Part shown: one piece after another, positions 1 through 9,319 of the stretch
Numbering within the stretch: position 1 is the stretch's first letter
Layout of the letters: every line of letters begins with the position of its first letter
Assembly: GCA_024760525.1 (NCBI GenBank)
Contig: CP060499.1
Span: 1,922,001-1,986,000 of the forward strand
Source of the DNA: Nitrospira sp.
GTDB taxonomy: Bacteria; Nitrospirota; Nitrospiria; Nitrospirales; Nitrospiraceae
DNA length: 64,000 bases
Direction: 5' to 3'
The notes under the pieces: generated by a model
What the model was told of the DNA's origin: nothing
Databases searched by the model: none
What the model saw: the letters and a program-made list of their open reading frames with translations, nothing else
Program-made: the position numbers and the translations under genes

Positions 1-2
1 CC

Positions 3-587
3 AAAGAATATGGTGAGACCGAGATCTCGGCGCTGTTTCCGGCAAACGGCTCCATCGATCCGGGGACGGAACAGTATGCCGAACATGTCGCACGGAACTT
101 TTCAGAGTGGATGTTGGAGGTGAGCGGTCTGGTCAAGACGCCCAGGAGTTGGTCGCTTGCCGCGCTGAAGGAACTCCCGTTTCGGACGCAAATCACTCGC
201 CACGACTGTGTGGAGGGCTGGAGTGCCATAGGAAAATGGACCGGGGTTCCGATCAGTGACCTACTGCGAGTGGTCGAACCATTGCCGAATGCCCGCTATG
301 CGGTGTTTCATTGCGCCGATGTGGATGATGAAGGGATCGCCTACTACGAGAGCATGGCCGTGGCTGATTGCTACCACCCTCAGACGATCCTGGCCTATGA
401 ACTCAATGGCGCACCATTGGACATTCCCCACGGTGCCCCGCTCCGCCTTCGCTTCGAACGTCAGCTTGGCTACAAACATGCGAAATATGTCATGAAGATC
501 GAATTGGTCGACTCCTTTGCCGACATCGGTGCTGGGAAGGGAGGCTATTGGGAAGATCAGGGGTATGAATGGTACGCGGGTATCTAG
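3..587 (+). CDS. Molybdopterin-dependent oxidoreductase, sulfite oxidase-like (5' end cut)
   Basis: The frame is open to the left edge, so 194 C-terminal residues are visible and the start lies outside. The segment around the TRHDCVEGWSAIGKWTGVP motif, followed by a PHGAPLRLRFERQLGYK stretch, is typical of the Mo-pterin domain of the sulfite oxidase / YedY (MsrP) family, in which the Cys of this motif ligates molybdenum. The protein ends soon after the GYWEDQGYEW segment. The family oxidises or reduces S- or N-containing substrates, often in the periplasm; substrate and export signal cannot be judged because the N-terminus is missing. The next gene is on the opposite strand and convergent. 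Confidence 0.85.
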   Translation, partial: KEYGETEISALFPANGSIDPGTEQYAEHVARNFSEWMLEVSGLVKTPRSWSLAALKELPFRTQITRHDCVEGWSAIGKWTGVPISDLLRVVEPLPNARYAVFHCADVDDEGIAYYESMAVADCYHPQTILAYELNGAPLDIPHGAPLRLRFERQLGYKHAKYVMKIELVDSFADIGAGKGGYWEDQGYEWYAGI

Positions 588-623
588 GGATAATGAAACC
601 GTGCAAGCCGCTATCGAGAAGGC

Positions 624-1349
624 TCACCGCCGTCCGTCATACCAGACGGAGAGCTGTTTTTTGTCGTGTAAAGTTCTCCTTGGAAGCAGAAGAACTCGGA
701 AGATTTGTGCGGCGATCTCTCGGCCTGAATAGAGCGAGACCTTCCGCGTCGATGTCTCCAACGGATGTCCGGTTAAAATGGTGAATTGAAGGCCGCGTGT
801 GCGCCCCCATCGCTTGAGCTGCTTGCTGAGAGCGATTTCGTCCAACGCATAGAGGGTCTGGTCGAACCCGCCGACTTCTTGAAAGGCATCGCGGCGGCAC
901 ACGACCAAGGCCCCTGCCGCCCATCGACACAGAATCGATGCGCCGGTCCAAATGCGCAGTGTCAGGTGTGCCCACCAAGGCAGCCCGTCCATACGCAAGG
1001 TACTGCCGCAACCGACGTGTTTTCCCCCTTCGATCAGTCGTAGGATGTCGGCAAGAAGGCCTGGACTGAGCAGACTATCGGCATCCAAAAAAAGCAACCA
1101 GTCGCCGGTTGCGTGAGCGGCTCCCGCATTGCGCGCCCTGCCGATCTGATTGATTGGTTCAAAGACAACTTGCGCCCCCGCCTGTCTTGCCAGTGCGGCG
1201 GTATCATCGGTGGAATTATTGTCGACAACAATGATGCTCGATGCGAAATGTGCCGCGCGGTTGGCCGTGACCGATTCGCTGACGGATTGGAGACATCGCT
1301 CGATCAGACGTGCCTCATTAAAGGCTGGAATAATGATGGAGAGATGCAT
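624..1349 (-). CDS. Glycosyltransferase family 2 protein
   Basis: A 241-residue GT-A type glycosyltransferase. The N-terminus MHLSIIIPAFNEARLIERCL is the classic GT2 nucleotide-sugar binding start; a VVDNNSTDDT segment follows near residue 42, and the DxD-like metal site is LFLDADSLL near residue 92. An acceptor-side segment with GGFDQTLYALDEIALSKQL follows at about residue 160-180. No membrane helices are evident, so it is probably cytosolic or peripheral. The family transfers sugars from nucleotide donors to lipids, polysaccharides or proteins; donor and acceptor are unknown. It stands alone, convergent with the molybdoenzyme upstream. Confidence 0.85.
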   Translation of the reverse strand: MHLSIIIPAFNEARLIERCLQSVSESVTANRAAHFASSIIVVDNNSTDDTAALARQAGAQVVFEPINQIGRARNAGAAHATGDWLLFLDADSLLSPGLLADILRLIEGGKHVGCGSTLRMDGLPWWAHLTLRIWTGASILCRWAAGALVVCRRDAFQEVGGFDQTLYALDEIALSKQLKRWGRTRGLQFTILTGHPLETSTRKVSLYSGREIAAQIFRVLLLPRRTLHDKKQLSVWYDGRR

Positions 1350-1372
1350 GGTCAGCTATGATGCCATAGCTG

Positions 1373-1684
1373 CTATGAAGAGCGAAACGGGAAATCAGTC
1401 CGGGGCGTGACGGAGAATGGGGCGTGAGGAATCGACAGCTGGACGTGGAAGATATGATCGATCGCGGAGTTCCCCTGATCGATATGGTGTGTCAGGGTCT
1501 TGGAGTGCGCTCGAAACTCGCAAACAATGCGAAAATCACTCTCGTACGGATAACTTTCCGCCATTTCAAAACCGATGCGATTCCGTTCGGGCTGACAGTC
1601 CTCATAGGTGGCAAAGGTGTTCAGCACTGTCGCGGGACTCACACCGGCAGTGGGTGTCAATAAGACGATCAAGAGAAGCCACAT
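1373..1684 (-). CDS. Small secreted hypothetical protein
   Basis: A 103-residue protein that I do not recognise. It begins with a hydrophobic stretch (MWLLLIVLLTPTAGVS) that looks like a signal peptide. The mature part has two Cys residues (in DCQP and IVCEF). I chose the ATG at 1684 because GAGGG lies 6 nt upstream; an in-frame ATG at 1699 would add five residues but has no ribosome site. It lies 23 bp upstream of the GT2 gene on the same strand and could be co-transcribed with it. A periplasmic location is inferred from the signal peptide only. Confidence 0.55.
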   Translation of the reverse strand: MWLLLIVLLTPTAGVSPATVLNTFATYEDCQPERNRIGFEMAESYPYESDFRIVCEFRAHSKTLTHHIDQGNSAIDHIFHVQLSIPHAPFSVTPRTDFPFRSS

Positions 1685-1804
1685 GATCAGCCCTCGCATT
1701 TAGTGACACAGGCACTCACATTCTCGTGTCAAAGTGTCACTCACAACCGTCCAGCTGTCCAGCATTTTCCTTAATGTGCTCACCTGCAATTTTACACAGG
1801 GGGA

Positions 1805-1818
1805 TGAATCATGATTCA
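1805..1818. promoter_or_regulatory. 14-bp perfect palindrome upstream of the Lhr helicase
   Basis: TGAATCATGATTCA is a perfect palindrome in the divergent intergenic region, 92 bp before the Lhr-like start codon. Its size and symmetry fit a dimeric regulator operator, but no second copy was noticed and no regulator is adjacent, so its role is a guess. Confidence 0.25.
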
Positions 1819-1909
1819 GTTTAACCAAACGAGAGCCCATCCACCATTGGAGTAAACCCTAGAGCGCATCGGTCATGTATGGATGTTCTCTGCATGGTAA
1901 GATGCAAAG

Positions 1910-4900
1910 ATGCCTCTCGCGCAGTTCCATCCGATTATTGCTGAATGGTTTTCTTCGCGTGTCGGCCGGCCGACTGACGTCCAACTCCAAGCCTGGCCGG
2001 CGATTCACTCCGGAGCGGATGCATTGATTGCCGCGCCGACCGGTTCAGGCAAAACCCTCGCGGCCTTTCTCGCCTGTATCGATAGCCTGTTCAAGCAGGC
2101 GCTTGCCCGCGAACTGGATGACCATACGCAGGTTCTCTACATATCGCCTCTCAAGGCGCTCAGTAACGACGTTCAGAAAAATCTGCAGAAACCGCTGGCT
2201 GAGATCGGGCAATTGGCACTGCAAGCCGGACTCTTGATGCCGGAGCTGCGTGTCTTAGTGCGGACCGGGGACACCCCGATGCCGGATCGCCAGCACATGC
2301 TCAAGCGGCCCCCTCACATTCTTGTCACGACACCAGAGTCATTGTTCATTCTGTTGACCGCCGAAAAAAGTCGACGGCTTTTGCAGACAGTACGAACGGT
2401 CATCGTCGACGAGATTCATGCTCTCGCGCCCAACAAACGCGGCGCGCACCTTGCGCTGTCGTTGGAGCGGCTGGAAGCTTTGACGATGAAGTCTCCACAG
2501 CGGATCGGACTCTCTGCAACGCAAAAGCCGATCGAATTGGTGGCGGACTTTCTGGTTGGCGCTCGGTCTTGTCCGACGATCATCAATGTGGGGCATCGAC
2601 GGGAGTTGGATCTTGCGGTCGAGGTGCCCAAGGACGAGTTGAGCGCGGTGGCGACGAACGCCATCTGGTCCGATGTCTATGACCGCGTTGCAGAACTTGT
2701 CAGGCAGCATCGCTCGACGCTGGTGTTCGTGAATACACGGCGGCTGGCGGAGCGAGTGTCTCACTATTTGGAGGATCGCCTGCGAGACCTTGGACCGGAC
2801 GCGGTCGCAGCCCATCACGGCAGCCTCTCGAGGCAGATCCGGCTGTCGGCCGAGGAGCGACTGAAAAGCGGTCAGACACGCGTGGTGATTGCCACCGCTT
2901 CGCTGGAACTGGGCATCGATGTCGGGACCGTTGATCTGGTTTGCCAGATCGGCTCGCCACGGGCTATTGCGACAGGCTTGCAGCGGATCGGCCGCGCGGG
3001 ACATTGGATCACCGCCATTCCCAAAGGCCGCCTCTTTGCCATGACGCGGGACGAGTTGCTGGAATGTGCGGCCTTGGTACGAGCCATTCGCGCCGGCGCG
3101 CTGGACCAAATCGAGATCCCGATGGCGCCGATGGATATTTTGGCCCAGCAGCTGGTGGCTGCAGCGGCGACCCAGACCTGGACGGAAGAGGATCTTTTCG
3201 CCCTGTGCCGGCGGGCCTATCCGTACCGAGATCTGTCCCGTGCGGAGTTTTCTCAGGTCCTGCGGATGCTGGCGGATGGTATCGCGACGCAACGGGGACG
3301 AGGGCACGCATACCTTTACCATGACGGGATCAACCATCGGCTCAAAGGAAGACGAGGAGCGCGATTGGCGGCGATCACCTCGGGTGGCGCTATTCCCGAT
3401 ACCGCCAACTACGCGGTGGTGGCTGAGCCGGACGGGACCGTGGTGGGTTCCGTCGACGAGGATTTTGCGGTTGAAAGCCTTGCCGGTGACATTATGCTCC
3501 TCGGCAACACGTCCTGGCGGATCAAAGGGGTTGAAGCGGGAAAGGTGCGAGTGGAGGATGCGCAAGGGGCTCCGCCCAACATTCCGTTCTGGCGAGGAGA
3601 GGCTCCGTCTCGGACCACCGAGCTGTCCGCTGCCGTTGCATCTCTGCGACAAGCGATCGCCGACAGGGTGGCTTCAACAGATCCCGATTCGAGCCGTCAG
3701 CGCTCAGCGATCAGCTTTCTGAGGACGGAGTGTGCGTTGGACCAGCGCGGGGCTGAGCAGGCGGCGGCATACGTCGCCTCCGGGATCGCGGTCTTAGGCG
3801 CCGTGCCGACCCAGGACTGCATCATCGCCGAACGGTTTTTCGATGAAAGCGGGGGTATGCAGCTGGTGATCCATGCTCCGTTCGGCGGACGGATCAACAA
3901 AGCCTGGGGACTTGCGTTGCGCAAGCGTTTTTGTGTGACCTTTGATTTCGAATTGCAAGCGGCCGCGACCGACAACGGAATCGTCATTTCCTTGGGTGAG
4001 CGCCATAGTTTTCCGCTCGAGTCGGTGTTCGGCTATCTCCATAGCCGCACGGTTCGGGACGTGTTGATTCAAGCGCTGTTGCAGGCGCCGATGTTTATGA
4101 CGAGGTGGCGGTGGAACCTGAGCCGCGCGCTGATGCTCCTTCGTTTTGCCGGCGGCAAGAAAATCCCGCCTCAGATTCAGCGGATGAAAGCGGAGGATTT
4201 GATGGCGGCTGTGTTCCCTGATGCTCTTGCATGTCAGGATAATATGGTCGGAGAACGCACGAGACAGATTCCTGATCATCCGCTGGTGGCCGAGACCATA
4301 CGCGATTGCTTGACGGAGGCCATGGACCTTGACGGGCTGGCACGACTGCTCACAAGAATAGAGACGGGGACAATCGATTGCCTTGCCGTGGATACGCCGA
4401 CACCGTCCCCGCTCTCTCATGAAATTTTGAATGCCAATCCCTATGCGTTTTTGGATGATGCGCCGCTGGAGGAGCGCCGGGCGCGGGCGGTGGAAATGCG
4501 GCGAACGCTTCCCGCAGAAATGGCCGGCCAGGTCGGCGCGCTCGATCCAACGGCAATAGAGGAAGTGCAGCGGGAGTCCTGGCCGGTGGTTCGCGATCCG
4601 GATGAACTCCACGATGCGCTGCTGACCCTGGTTTGGTTACCCATCGAGGAAGCGAAGGAATGGGCGGCGCACGTGTCGCGATTGGTCGAGGAGGGGCGGG
4701 CAGTTCCGTGGTCAATAGAGGCGGATGGGCATGAGGCGAAGGGATGGATAGCAACAGAGGATCGGGACAGTATAGAAAGACTGTTCATGGCCGGTGATGA
4801 TGCGACCCTGGATGCCATGGTTCTTGGCTGGATGGAGAGCATCGGTCCGACCACCACGAACAAGTTGGCTGAACGTCTGCATCTTCCGGTTGATAGGATC

Positions 4901-6217
4901 AACAGCTCAATGGTCCGGCTCGAGAGTTCCGGCCAAGTCTTGCGTGGCCGGTTTCGGTCTTACTCAGCGATCGACTCCAAGCCTGCATCGCAATCTGGAC
5001 CTGAAACGCCAGAATGGTGTCACCGCCGCTTGCTGGCTCGTATTCATCGTCTGACCATAGGCATGTTGCGCAAGGAGGTGGAACCGGTCACGGCATTGGA
5101 ATTCATGCGGTTTTTGATGCAATGGCAGCATGTTCTACCCGGATCACGTCAGCATGGTGAAGCTGGTCTGCTGCAAGTGATCGGACAACTCGCGGGATTC
5201 GAGGCGGCAGCCTCTGCGTGGGAACCACAGCTCTTGCGGTCGCGCATGGCCAAGTACGAGCCGGAACTCTTGGATCGACTCTGTCTGAGCGGAGCGGTCA
5301 GCTGGGGACGGCTCTCGCCTCATCCCAGCTTAACGTTTGACCGCGAGCAGGAACGACGCCGGATCATCCCCACGAGCGTCGCTCCCATCAGTCTGTTTCC
5401 GCGTGAGGACAGTGAATGGCTGATGCAGGTCTTGCGCGGAGAGCCTGCCGCAGTCGAACCCGATTTTGCCCTGCACTTAAGTGCGGTGGCGCAAAATCTG
5501 CGTCATGCGTTGCAGGAACAGGGTGCAAGCTTCTTTGCCGATCTGGTCCGGATCACACACGATCTTCCGACGGAAGTGGAAAACGGACTGTGGGAACTTG
5601 CGGCGGCAGGGTTTGTGACGGCAGATGGGTACGACAATCTTCGCGCCCTGATGGATCCCCATCGGCGTCGTGCCGAGGGTCGTGAACGAGCCCGTCGACC
5701 CCGGCATTCAACCGGACGATGGTTGCTGCTCCGGTCAACGAAGCCCGCAGTGGTCAGTACACAGTCTCCGGCTGCAGCGACTTCGGCGCCTCACACGGAG
5801 CAGGTGGCTCGCCAGCTCCTGCGCCGTTACGGCGTGGTGTTTCGTGATGTGCTGGCGCGGGAGTCGGTGGTTCAGTCATGGCGAGATCTCCTTGTGCAGT
5901 ATCGGCGCATGGAGATGGCCGGCGAGGTGCGAGGCGGCAGATTTGTGAGCGGATTTACCGGAGAACAGTTTGCGTTGCCGGAAGCGGTGGAGTCGCTGCG
6001 AGCGATGCGAAAGAAAGAGCTCTCTCCCGGCTCCGGCCATGAGGTCAAACTCTCAGCGACGGATCCCTTAAATCTTGCCGGTGTGATTCTCCCGGGTCCG
6101 CGCATTCCATCGGTGCCGACGAATTTCTTGGTGTTCAGGGATGGCGCACTTGTGCGAACGGTCATCGGGCGGCAAAGCGAAACAACGCTTTCCGTCCTAG
6201 GGCAGGCCGTCCAGTGA
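1910..6217 (+). CDS. Lhr-type DEAD/DEAH-box ATP-dependent helicase
   Basis: A 1435-residue Lhr-family superfamily 2 helicase. Visible motifs include a Q-like motif GRPTDVQLQAWPAI (residues ~18-31), Walker A APTGSGKTLAAFL (~43-55), motif Ib region TPESLFILLT, DEIHAL (Walker B, ~167), GLSATQKP (motif III), and motif VI region GSPRAIATGLQRIGRAGH (~346-363). About 1000 further residues follow, as in the long Lhr subfamily that carries winged-helix and Lhr-specific C-terminal domains. Lhr proteins are 3'-5' DNA or RNA:DNA helicases linked to DNA repair. The ATG at 1910 follows a long divergent spacer. It is not obviously in an operon; the next gene is convergent, 18 bp away. Confidence 0.92.
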   Translation: MPLAQFHPIIAEWFSSRVGRPTDVQLQAWPAIHSGADALIAAPTGSGKTLAAFLACIDSLFKQALARELDDHTQVLYISPLKALSNDVQKNLQKPLAEIGQLALQAGLLMPELRVLVRTGDTPMPDRQHMLKRPPHILVTTPESLFILLTAEKSRRLLQTVRTVIVDEIHALAPNKRGAHLALSLERLEALTMKSPQRIGLSATQKPIELVADFLVGARSCPTIINVGHRRELDLAVEVPKDELSAVATNAIWSDVYDRVAELVRQHRSTLVFVNTRRLAERVSHYLEDRLRDLGPDAVAAHHGSLSRQIRLSAEERLKSGQTRVVIATASLELGIDVGTVDLVCQIGSPRAIATGLQRIGRAGHWITAIPKGRLFAMTRDELLECAALVRAIRAGALDQIEIPMAPMDILAQQLVAAAATQTWTEEDLFALCRRAYPYRDLSRAEFSQVLRMLADGIATQRGRGHAYLYHDGINHRLKGRRGARLAAITSGGAIPDTANYAVVAEPDGTVVGSVDEDFAVESLAGDIMLLGNTSWRIKGVEAGKVRVEDAQGAPPNIPFWRGEAPSRTTELSAAVASLRQAIADRVASTDPDSSRQRSAISFLRTECALDQRGAEQAAAYVASGIAVLGAVPTQDCIIAERFFDESGGMQLVIHAPFGGRINKAWGLALRKRFCVTFDFELQAAATDNGIVISLGERHSFPLESVFGYLHSRTVRDVLIQALLQAPMFMTRWRWNLSRALMLLRFAGGKKIPPQIQRMKAEDLMAAVFPDALACQDNMVGERTRQIPDHPLVAETIRDCLTEAMDLDGLARLLTRIETGTIDCLAVDTPTPSPLSHEILNANPYAFLDDAPLEERRARAVEMRRTLPAEMAGQVGALDPTAIEEVQRESWPVVRDPDELHDALLTLVWLPIEEAKEWAAHVSRLVEEGRAVPWSIEADGHEAKGWIATEDRDSIERLFMAGDDATLDAMVLGWMESIGPTTTNKLAERLHLPVDRINSSMVRLESSGQVLRGRFRSYSAIDSKPASQSGPETPEWCHRRLLARIHRLTIGMLRKEVEPVTALEFMRFLMQWQHVLPGSRQHGEAGLLQVIGQLAGFEAAASAWEPQLLRSRMAKYEPELLDRLCLSGAVSWGRLSPHPSLTFDREQERRRIIPTSVAPISLFPREDSEWLMQVLRGEPAAVEPDFALHLSAVAQNLRHALQEQGASFFADLVRITHDLPTEVENGLWELAAAGFVTADGYDNLRALMDPHRRRAEGRERARRPRHSTGRWLLLRSTKPAVVSTQSPAAATSAPHTEQVARQLLRRYGVVFRDVLARESVVQSWRDLLVQYRRMEMAGEVRGGRFVSGFTGEQFALPEAVESLRAMRKKELSPGSGHEVKLSATDPLNLAGVILPGPRIPSVPTNFLVFRDGALVRTVIGRQSETTLSVLGQAVQ

Positions 6218-6235
6218 TGTGGTACTGAAGTCGGA

Positions 6236-6634
6236 CTATCGGGCGAATGCCTTGGATATGTCCCTGAGCTGCGCCAGCAGCGAGGTGGAATCCTTGCCTA
6301 CTGTTTCGGCATAACCTGCCTGGGCCGCGGAGAAAAATGCCGATTGGCGATCCCCGGGAACTCCCAACAGCCTGCCCATCGATGCGAGATATTCTCCCCG
6401 CCCTGCCGCCAGATCTTGCTGTAGGTTTTCTTGATTGAAGGATACAAAAGCCGCCGCTTTGAAGTCCGGCTTGATCTGACCATCTTCACTCCACCAGGCA
6501 GCTCCGGATGTCGTGCCGGTGATATTGGAGGTCGTGTCGGTGGTCTGATTGAAGGTAGCCTTGAGGGTGCAACCTGTGAGTCCGAGCATCATGCTTGCAC
6601 CGGCGATCACGACACTGCCTATCAGGGTTCGCAT
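6236..6634 (-). CDS. Putative lipoprotein (DUF3015-like)
   Basis: A 132-residue protein with a lipoprotein signal peptide: a hydrophobic stretch MLGLTGC places the lipobox Cys at about residue 22. The mature part is soluble and polar (SEDGQIKPDFKAAAFVSFNQ), ending in a helical segment. The overall look resembles small DUF3015-type lipoproteins, though this is recognition only. A strong Shine-Dalgarno (AGGAGG, read on the minus strand at about 6640-6645) supports the ATG at 6634. It is divergent from the next gene, with a 142-bp shared upstream region. Confidence 0.6.
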   Translation of the reverse strand: MRTLIGSVVIAGASMMLGLTGCTLKATFNQTTDTTSNITGTTSGAAWWSEDGQIKPDFKAAAFVSFNQENLQQDLAAGRGEYLASMGRLLGVPGDRQSAFFSAAQAGYAETVGKDSTSLLAQLRDISKAFAR

Positions 6635-6776
6635 AGGCCCCTCCTTGCTCTAGGTTGGTCGGTATCCATACGGAAGTGGACGACACTATAGCACAGCGTG
6701 CCTTAAGCTGGTCTGATTTTTGACCGATAGGGAAGTGGCGGAGGACTCTACCCTATCTCATGAGTAGGAGATATCC

Positions 6777-7691
6777 ATGCCGGTTGAAGCACTAACCAAC
6801 TTTGACCCCCAACAATTCTTTAACCTGCGTCCCATAGCCGATGCCGGCGTGCACCGACTGGATACTCACGTCAGCCAGATGGCGATTTCCAATGATATAT
6901 CCGGTCGCCTGAGTATGACGACCATGGACGGGGATACCATTGTGCTGACAGCCGATGTCGAGTCCGACTTTCGAACCGGCACCTATCAGTCTCGTGCCGA
7001 GACTGCTCAAGGAGCCATGAATGTTGGAGTGAGTGCTGCACAATATGCCTTTCAGCGGAACTTCGGCGTCGAGGTAAAGGGCGATCTGAACGAGCAGGAG
7101 CTGCACGATCTTGGGAATCTCTTCCAGAAGCTCTCCGGCATCTTTCACGGGTTCTTTCAGGGCCAGGATGAGGAGGCGAGATCTTACACCGTCGAACTTG
7201 CTAAACAGTTTAGCGAGTCAGCGACCTTGTCCGGTCTCGACTTGAGTGTGGAGGCCGTGCGGTCGGTCACGATGGTTACAGCTTCAGTAGTTACCGCGGG
7301 TGGGGCGCCAGCGACGGCGGCGGAGATCCCGCAACCGTCCAACGGTACCACGGCGCCCACCCCGTCATCGAATTCGTCTGCACGGGGCTCTCTCACGATG
7401 CCGATGAAGGGTGCGCAGGTAGCGGCTCTCCTCAAACAGGTGTTCGATGCGCTGAAGGAAGCCGAGGCTGAGTTGCACAAATTCCAGGCGTATCTTCCGG
7501 AGTTCTTCGACAATCTCCACGAGCGCCTCATGAGAGATGTACCGGGTGAGCCCAAACCCAAGGCCGATGAGCCGGATCGTCCTGTAGTGCAGAATCCGGA
7601 TCAGGCGCCATCAACAACAATGAATGGCAGCGTACGTCTCGCCTACAGCTCGGTGAATCTGGCCACGGCTTCATTCTCACTCGAGAGCTGA
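6777..7691 (+). CDS. Conserved hypothetical protein, possibly DUF5610-like
   Basis: A 304-residue protein. The N-terminal half (to about residue 160) contains a compact domain with the stretch AAQYAFQRNFGVEVKGDLN, then ELHDLGNLFQKLSGIFHGFF, reminiscent of DUF5610-type proteins. A Thr/Ser/Pro/Ala-rich linker follows at about 185-210, then a helical region with DALKEAEAELHKFQAYLPEF. No signal peptide or membrane helix is evident. AGGAGA lies 7 nt upstream of the ATG. Function is unknown, and the family suggestion is tentative. The next gene is convergent. Confidence 0.6.
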   Translation: MPVEALTNFDPQQFFNLRPIADAGVHRLDTHVSQMAISNDISGRLSMTTMDGDTIVLTADVESDFRTGTYQSRAETAQGAMNVGVSAAQYAFQRNFGVEVKGDLNEQELHDLGNLFQKLSGIFHGFFQGQDEEARSYTVELAKQFSESATLSGLDLSVEAVRSVTMVTASVVTAGGAPATAAEIPQPSNGTTAPTPSSNSSARGSLTMPMKGAQVAALLKQVFDALKEAEAELHKFQAYLPEFFDNLHERLMRDVPGEPKPKADEPDRPVVQNPDQAPSTTMNGSVRLAYSSVNLATASFSLES

Positions 7692-7787
7692 GTTTGCCGC
7701 GGCCATTGAGCTGGTTTCCCGATCAAACAGGCTGAACGAGGCCGATTCTGTCGGTCATCACCTCCGTCAGCACCCCCGTATCCATGG

Positions 7788-8096
7788 TCACGCTCCCTTG
7801 AAGGCATGCGTGCCGTGAGTAATCGCTCCGCCGGCACGAAGGGCAGCAGCGACAAGCACGGCTTCGGCAATCTCAGCATCCGAGGCGCCCGCCCCGCGCG
7901 CGTTGTTCGTATGGATTTCGATGCAATAAGGACATTGCGTCGTGAAAGCGACGCCGAGTGCGATCAGCTCCTTGTACTTCCTCGACAACGTACCTTCCGC
8001 CAAGGCGGCCTTGTCGAACGCCACAAACGCTTTCATGGCCTCCGGCGCGTGCACTTCGAGCAGTTTCATCTTCCCTAGGTTCTTCATGTCATACAT
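7788..8096 (-). CDS. Carboxymuconolactone decarboxylase / AhpD-like protein
   Basis: A 102-residue all-helical AhpD-type protein. The diagnostic CPYCIEIH motif (Cys at about 60 and 63, His at 67) is intact, preceded by KYKELIALGVAFTTQ and followed by the DAEIAEAVLVAAALRAGGA helix. Members with the CxxC pair act as peroxidase partners or peroxidase-like enzymes; the canonical decarboxylase lacks that pair. GGAGA on the minus strand 5 nt before the start supports the ATG at 8096. It is divergently transcribed from an AraC-type regulator, a common arrangement that makes the regulator a candidate controller of this gene (inference). Confidence 0.85.
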   Translation of the reverse strand: MYDMKNLGKMKLLEVHAPEAMKAFVAFDKAALAEGTLSRKYKELIALGVAFTTQCPYCIEIHTNNARGAGASDAEIAEAVLVAAALRAGGAITHGTHAFKGA

Positions 8097-8289
8097 GTCG
8101 ATCTCCTTCTGTTGGCGATGGCGATGATCAAACCTGCGTTGTGCTTCTGAAGCACACTATAAAAGGAACGACGGGCGATTGCCTTACCCGGGAGACTGAT
8201 TCTCTTATCAGGAGCATGCTACACTGCGTGGAATTTGATCGGGCGACCGGGAGACTTGGCCGAGACGCCGAATTGCCTCGAAGAATGAT

Positions 8290-9300
8290 ATGGACGTCTT
8301 GTCCGAAGTCCTCAAGACTGTCAAACTCGACGGCGCTGTGTTTTACAATGCGGAATTCTCAGCGCCCTGGTGCTTTTGTTCCCCTCCTTCGTCGGAGCTG
8401 GCTCCTTATCTGTCCGCCGGTGCAAACCACGTCATCATCTTTCACCTCTTGACCGAAGGCCGAGGCTATGCGCACATCGAAGGAAATCAACGACCGCTTC
8501 AGCTTGCCGCCGGCGATCTGGTCATCCTTCCGCACGGCGACCCGCATGCATTGAGAAATGGGCCGTTCGTCAGACCGACAAACCATACGGAACAGGTGAA
8601 ACGGGTGTTCGCACAAGGCCTCAAGGTTGCCCGTATGGGTGGCGGAGGGGAGGTCACCAAATTCATCTGCGGCTATATGGCCTGCGATCCACAACTCAGC
8701 CAACCGTTTTTAGGCGGGCTGCCGCCCATTCTGAAAGTCAACGTGCGCGCTGACGCATCAAGCCAATGGCTCGAACAAACCATCCGCTATTCAGTGGATC
8801 ACGCGGATGGGACCCAGCCCGGTAGTCAGGCGGTGCTCGCCAGACTGTCCGAAGTCTTGTTCATTGAAGCGCTGCGGCGGTATATCGCCGTCCTCACCCC
8901 GGATCAAAAGGGGTGGCTGGCCGGTGTGCGCGACCCGGACGTCGGAAAAGCCTTGGGCCTGTTGCACCGCAGGCCGGTTCATCCGTGGACGATCGCGTCT
9001 CTCGCCGAGGAAGTGGGCATTTCGCGATCCGTACTGACGGAGCGGTTCCGGCGGTGTCTCTCGGAGGGGCCGATGGGGTATCTCGCGCGGTGGAGGCGTT
9101 CCCTCGGTGCGCAACTGCTCGTCTCCACCAGCAACAGCGTGGCGCAGATCGCCAGCGAGGCAGGCTATGAGTCGGAGCCGTCATTCAATCGCGCGTTCAA
9201 GCGACAGTTCGGGTTCCCCCCGGCGCGATTCCGCAGTCGATCGAGGGCGGCTCATAAACACGAGAGATCGCCGGGTCAGCCAGAGGAGCGCGCGCAATAA
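8290..9300 (+). CDS. AraC-family transcriptional regulator with N-terminal cupin
   Basis: A 336-residue regulator. Residues ~1-190 form a cupin-like sensor (ILPHGDPHALRN is a cupin-like turn), and the C-terminal ~100 residues carry the double helix-turn-helix of AraC/XylS proteins: WTIASLAEEVGISRSVLTER for the first HTH and VAQIASEAGYESEPSFNRAF for the second, with the family-typical FGFPPARFR end. It is divergent from the AhpD-like gene and followed 19 bp later by the DUF1272 gene, so it may regulate this neighbourhood, possibly in response to an electrophile or small metabolite. The ligand is unknown. Confidence 0.88.
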   Translation: MDVLSEVLKTVKLDGAVFYNAEFSAPWCFCSPPSSELAPYLSAGANHVIIFHLLTEGRGYAHIEGNQRPLQLAAGDLVILPHGDPHALRNGPFVRPTNHTEQVKRVFAQGLKVARMGGGGEVTKFICGYMACDPQLSQPFLGGLPPILKVNVRADASSQWLEQTIRYSVDHADGTQPGSQAVLARLSEVLFIEALRRYIAVLTPDQKGWLAGVRDPDVGKALGLLHRRPVHPWTIASLAEEVGISRSVLTERFRRCLSEGPMGYLARWRRSLGAQLLVSTSNSVAQIASEAGYESEPSFNRAFKRQFGFPPARFRSRSRAAHKHERSPGQPEERAQ

Positions 9301-9319
9301 CCCCATCTAAGGAGAGACC

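Noticed and set aside
1811..1855. 14-residue open frame MIQFNQTRAHPPLE before the Lhr gene
   Set aside because: Only a weak GGGGG upstream, no hydrophobic or charged pattern, and it overlaps the palindrome; no support as leader peptide.
2339..3652. 437-codon antisense frame over the Lhr gene
   Set aside because: It is the mirror of a strongly coding helicase; composition is Arg/Gln-rich shadow type with no motif.
3794..4612. 272-codon antisense frame over the Lhr gene
   Set aside because: Same reason; no domain signature and inside a confident gene.
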